A DNA stretch of 23,816 bases, from assembly GCA_002317475.1 (NCBI GenBank), contig DCIS01000175.1, positions 1 to 23,816 of the forward strand. The letters are read 5' to 3'. A program made the position numbers and the translations under genes. Each line of letters begins with the position of its first letter. The stretch's first letter is position 1. Shown here piece after piece: positions 22,967-23,816 of this stretch. The stretch is from Prevotellaceae bacterium UBA1720. Its GTDB lineage: Bacteria; Bacteroidota; Bacteroidia; Bacteroidales; Bacteroidaceae. The notes under the pieces are model-generated. The model searched no databases and was not told where the DNA came from. It worked only from the letters and a program-made list of their open reading frames with translations.

Positions 22967-23030
22967 CGATAACTCGATTTCTCGACAACTCGATAATTCG
23001 ATTCTTCGACAACTCGATTCCTCAACAACT
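22967..23030 (+). repeat. 8-bp tandem array (CGAtaact type) forming the miaA leader
   Basis: Eight units of exactly 8 bases follow one another: CGATAACT, CGATTTCT, CGACAACT, CGATAATT, CGATTCTT, CGACAACT, CGATTCCT and CAACAACT. AAC-type and TTC-type units largely alternate, giving a 16-base higher-order period, and each junction makes a TCGA tetramer. The array ends 8 bases before the miaA ATG. Confidence 0.9.
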
Positions 23031-23038
23031 CTCTTTCT

Positions 23039-23816
23039 ATGTACGATATCATAACGATACTTGGCCCTACAGCAAGTGGTAAAACTGACCTGGCTGCACA
23101 TCTGGCAGCACGAATAGGTAATGCTGAGATTATCAGTGCAGATAGTCGTCAGGTGTATCGAGGTATGGATATCGGTACGGGTAAAGATCTGAAAGACTAC
23201 ACGGTGAATGGGGTAGAGGTGCCCTATCACCTTATAGATATATTGGATGCTGGGGAGAAATATAACCTTTTCCAGTATCAGCAAGATTTCTGGAAGGCAT
23301 ACAATGACATCGTGGCTCGTGGAAAACAACCGATCCTGTGTGGGGGAACAGGACTGTATATTGAATCTGTGCTGAAAAGCTACAAGATGGTGCCAGTACC
23401 AGAAAACAAGGAACTACGAGCCAGCCTTGAGGGTAAAACGCTAGACGAACTGACCGAAATCCTAAAAGGATATAAGGAGCTGCATAACAGTACAGATATT
23501 GACACGGCCAAACGTGCTATACGTGCCATTGAGATTCAAACCTATTATAAGGAGCATAGGATAAGCGAGAGGGATTTTCCTCAGATTCATAGCCTGAACA
23601 TTGGAGTGGACATAGATCGTGAGTTGAGACGCGAAAAGATCACTCGTCGTCTGCATGCTCGATTGGAGGAAGGCATGGTTGATGAAATAAGGCATTTGCT
23701 GGAAAAGGTTCCAGCTGAGGACCTGCTGTATTATGGTCTGGAATATAAATATCTAACCCTCTATGTGACAGGACAGTTAGATTATGATGAGATGGTACGC
23801 CAACTGGAGATAGCCA
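23039..23816 (+). CDS. miaA: tRNA dimethylallyltransferase MiaA, truncated by window end
   Basis: MiaA transfers a dimethylallyl group to N6 of A37 in tRNAs reading codons that begin with U. The frame is open from the ATG at 23039 to the last base, giving 259 codons and lacking the C-terminus. Motifs seen are the P-loop GPTASGKT (9-16), ISADSRQVYRGMDIGTGKD (32-50), VPYHLIDIL and CGGTGLYIES. The insertion domain is short: the protein passes quickly from LEGKTLDELTEIL to DIDTAKRAIRAIEIQ, where typical MiaA has a longer segment. This matches the divergent second MiaA that many Bacteroidales carry beside a standard copy, so it may be that paralogue. A predicted promoter and an 8-bp repeat leader precede it. 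Confidence 0.92.
   Translation, partial: MYDIITILGPTASGKTDLAAHLAARIGNAEIISADSRQVYRGMDIGTGKDLKDYTVNGVEVPYHLIDILDAGEKYNLFQYQQDFWKAYNDIVARGKQPILCGGTGLYIESVLKSYKMVPVPENKELRASLEGKTLDELTEILKGYKELHNSTDIDTAKRAIRAIEIQTYYKEHRISERDFPQIHSLNIGVDIDRELRREKITRRLHARLEEGMVDEIRHLLEKVPAEDLLYYGLEYKYLTLYVTGQLDYDEMVRQLEIA

Noticed and set aside
22853..23329. 158-codon minus-strand frame across gapdh end and miaA start
   Set aside because: It runs through the gapdh terminator and the 8-bp array, opposite a recognised miaA.

Overview
The window looks like a chromosomal segment from a Bacteroidales bacterium, most probably of the Prevotella/Segatella group. Several genes are preceded by the Bacteroidetes promoter pattern TTTG-N19..21-TAnnTTTG, with no Shine-Dalgarno sequence needed. 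The gene content is also typical of this group: DUF3078 and PorT-type outer-membrane barrels, a BASS-family transporter next to secreted glycosidases, a solitary AAA/DUF4143 ATPase, a saccharopine-dehydrogenase-like gene next to recA, and a short divergent MiaA. The species assignment is inference; no rRNA gene is present.

Layout. 1-5250 (+): the end of a saccharopine-dehydrogenase-like (carboxynorspermidine synthase type) gene, a 205-bp inverted-repeat element, recA, dnaK with a sigma-54-like upstream site, then a solitary AAA/DUF4143 ATPase behind a 33-bp-period repeat and a textbook promoter. 5310-6874 (+): a one-domain O6-alkylguanine-DNA alkyltransferase overlapping an unrecognised 415-residue protein by ATGA. 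6908-14353 (-): galE, a membrane hybrid histidine kinase, a GH2 beta-galactosidase, a BASS transporter and a GH43 galactanase-like enzyme, all on one strand. Diverging from galE is a secreted mutarotase-fold (DUF4380-like) protein (14565-15419, +). Together these look like a small galactoside-use cluster without SusC/SusD. 15683-18967 (-): GH30 glycosidase, greA, DUF3078 barrel. 19212-20075 (+): SPFH/band-7 protein. 20384-21573 (-): outer-membrane barrel and mscL. 21659-23816 (+): a 30-residue lipoprotein gene, gapdh, and miaA running off the window end.

The most unusual content lies between genes. At least five short tandem arrays with different units occur at gene ends or in leaders: a 6-bp array after recA, a 10-bp array with 17 CTAG tetramers starting on the stop codon of the mutarotase-like gene, an 11-bp TACGGTGT array with a perfect 16-bp inverted repeat, an 11-bp GGATCC array, and an 8-bp TCGA array that would form most of the miaA leader. 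Most have self-complementary cores, and the 10- and 11-bp periods equal about one DNA turn. A REPIN-like inverted repeat pair abuts the recA start codon. No rRNA, tRNA, CRISPR array, transposase or phage gene was seen.
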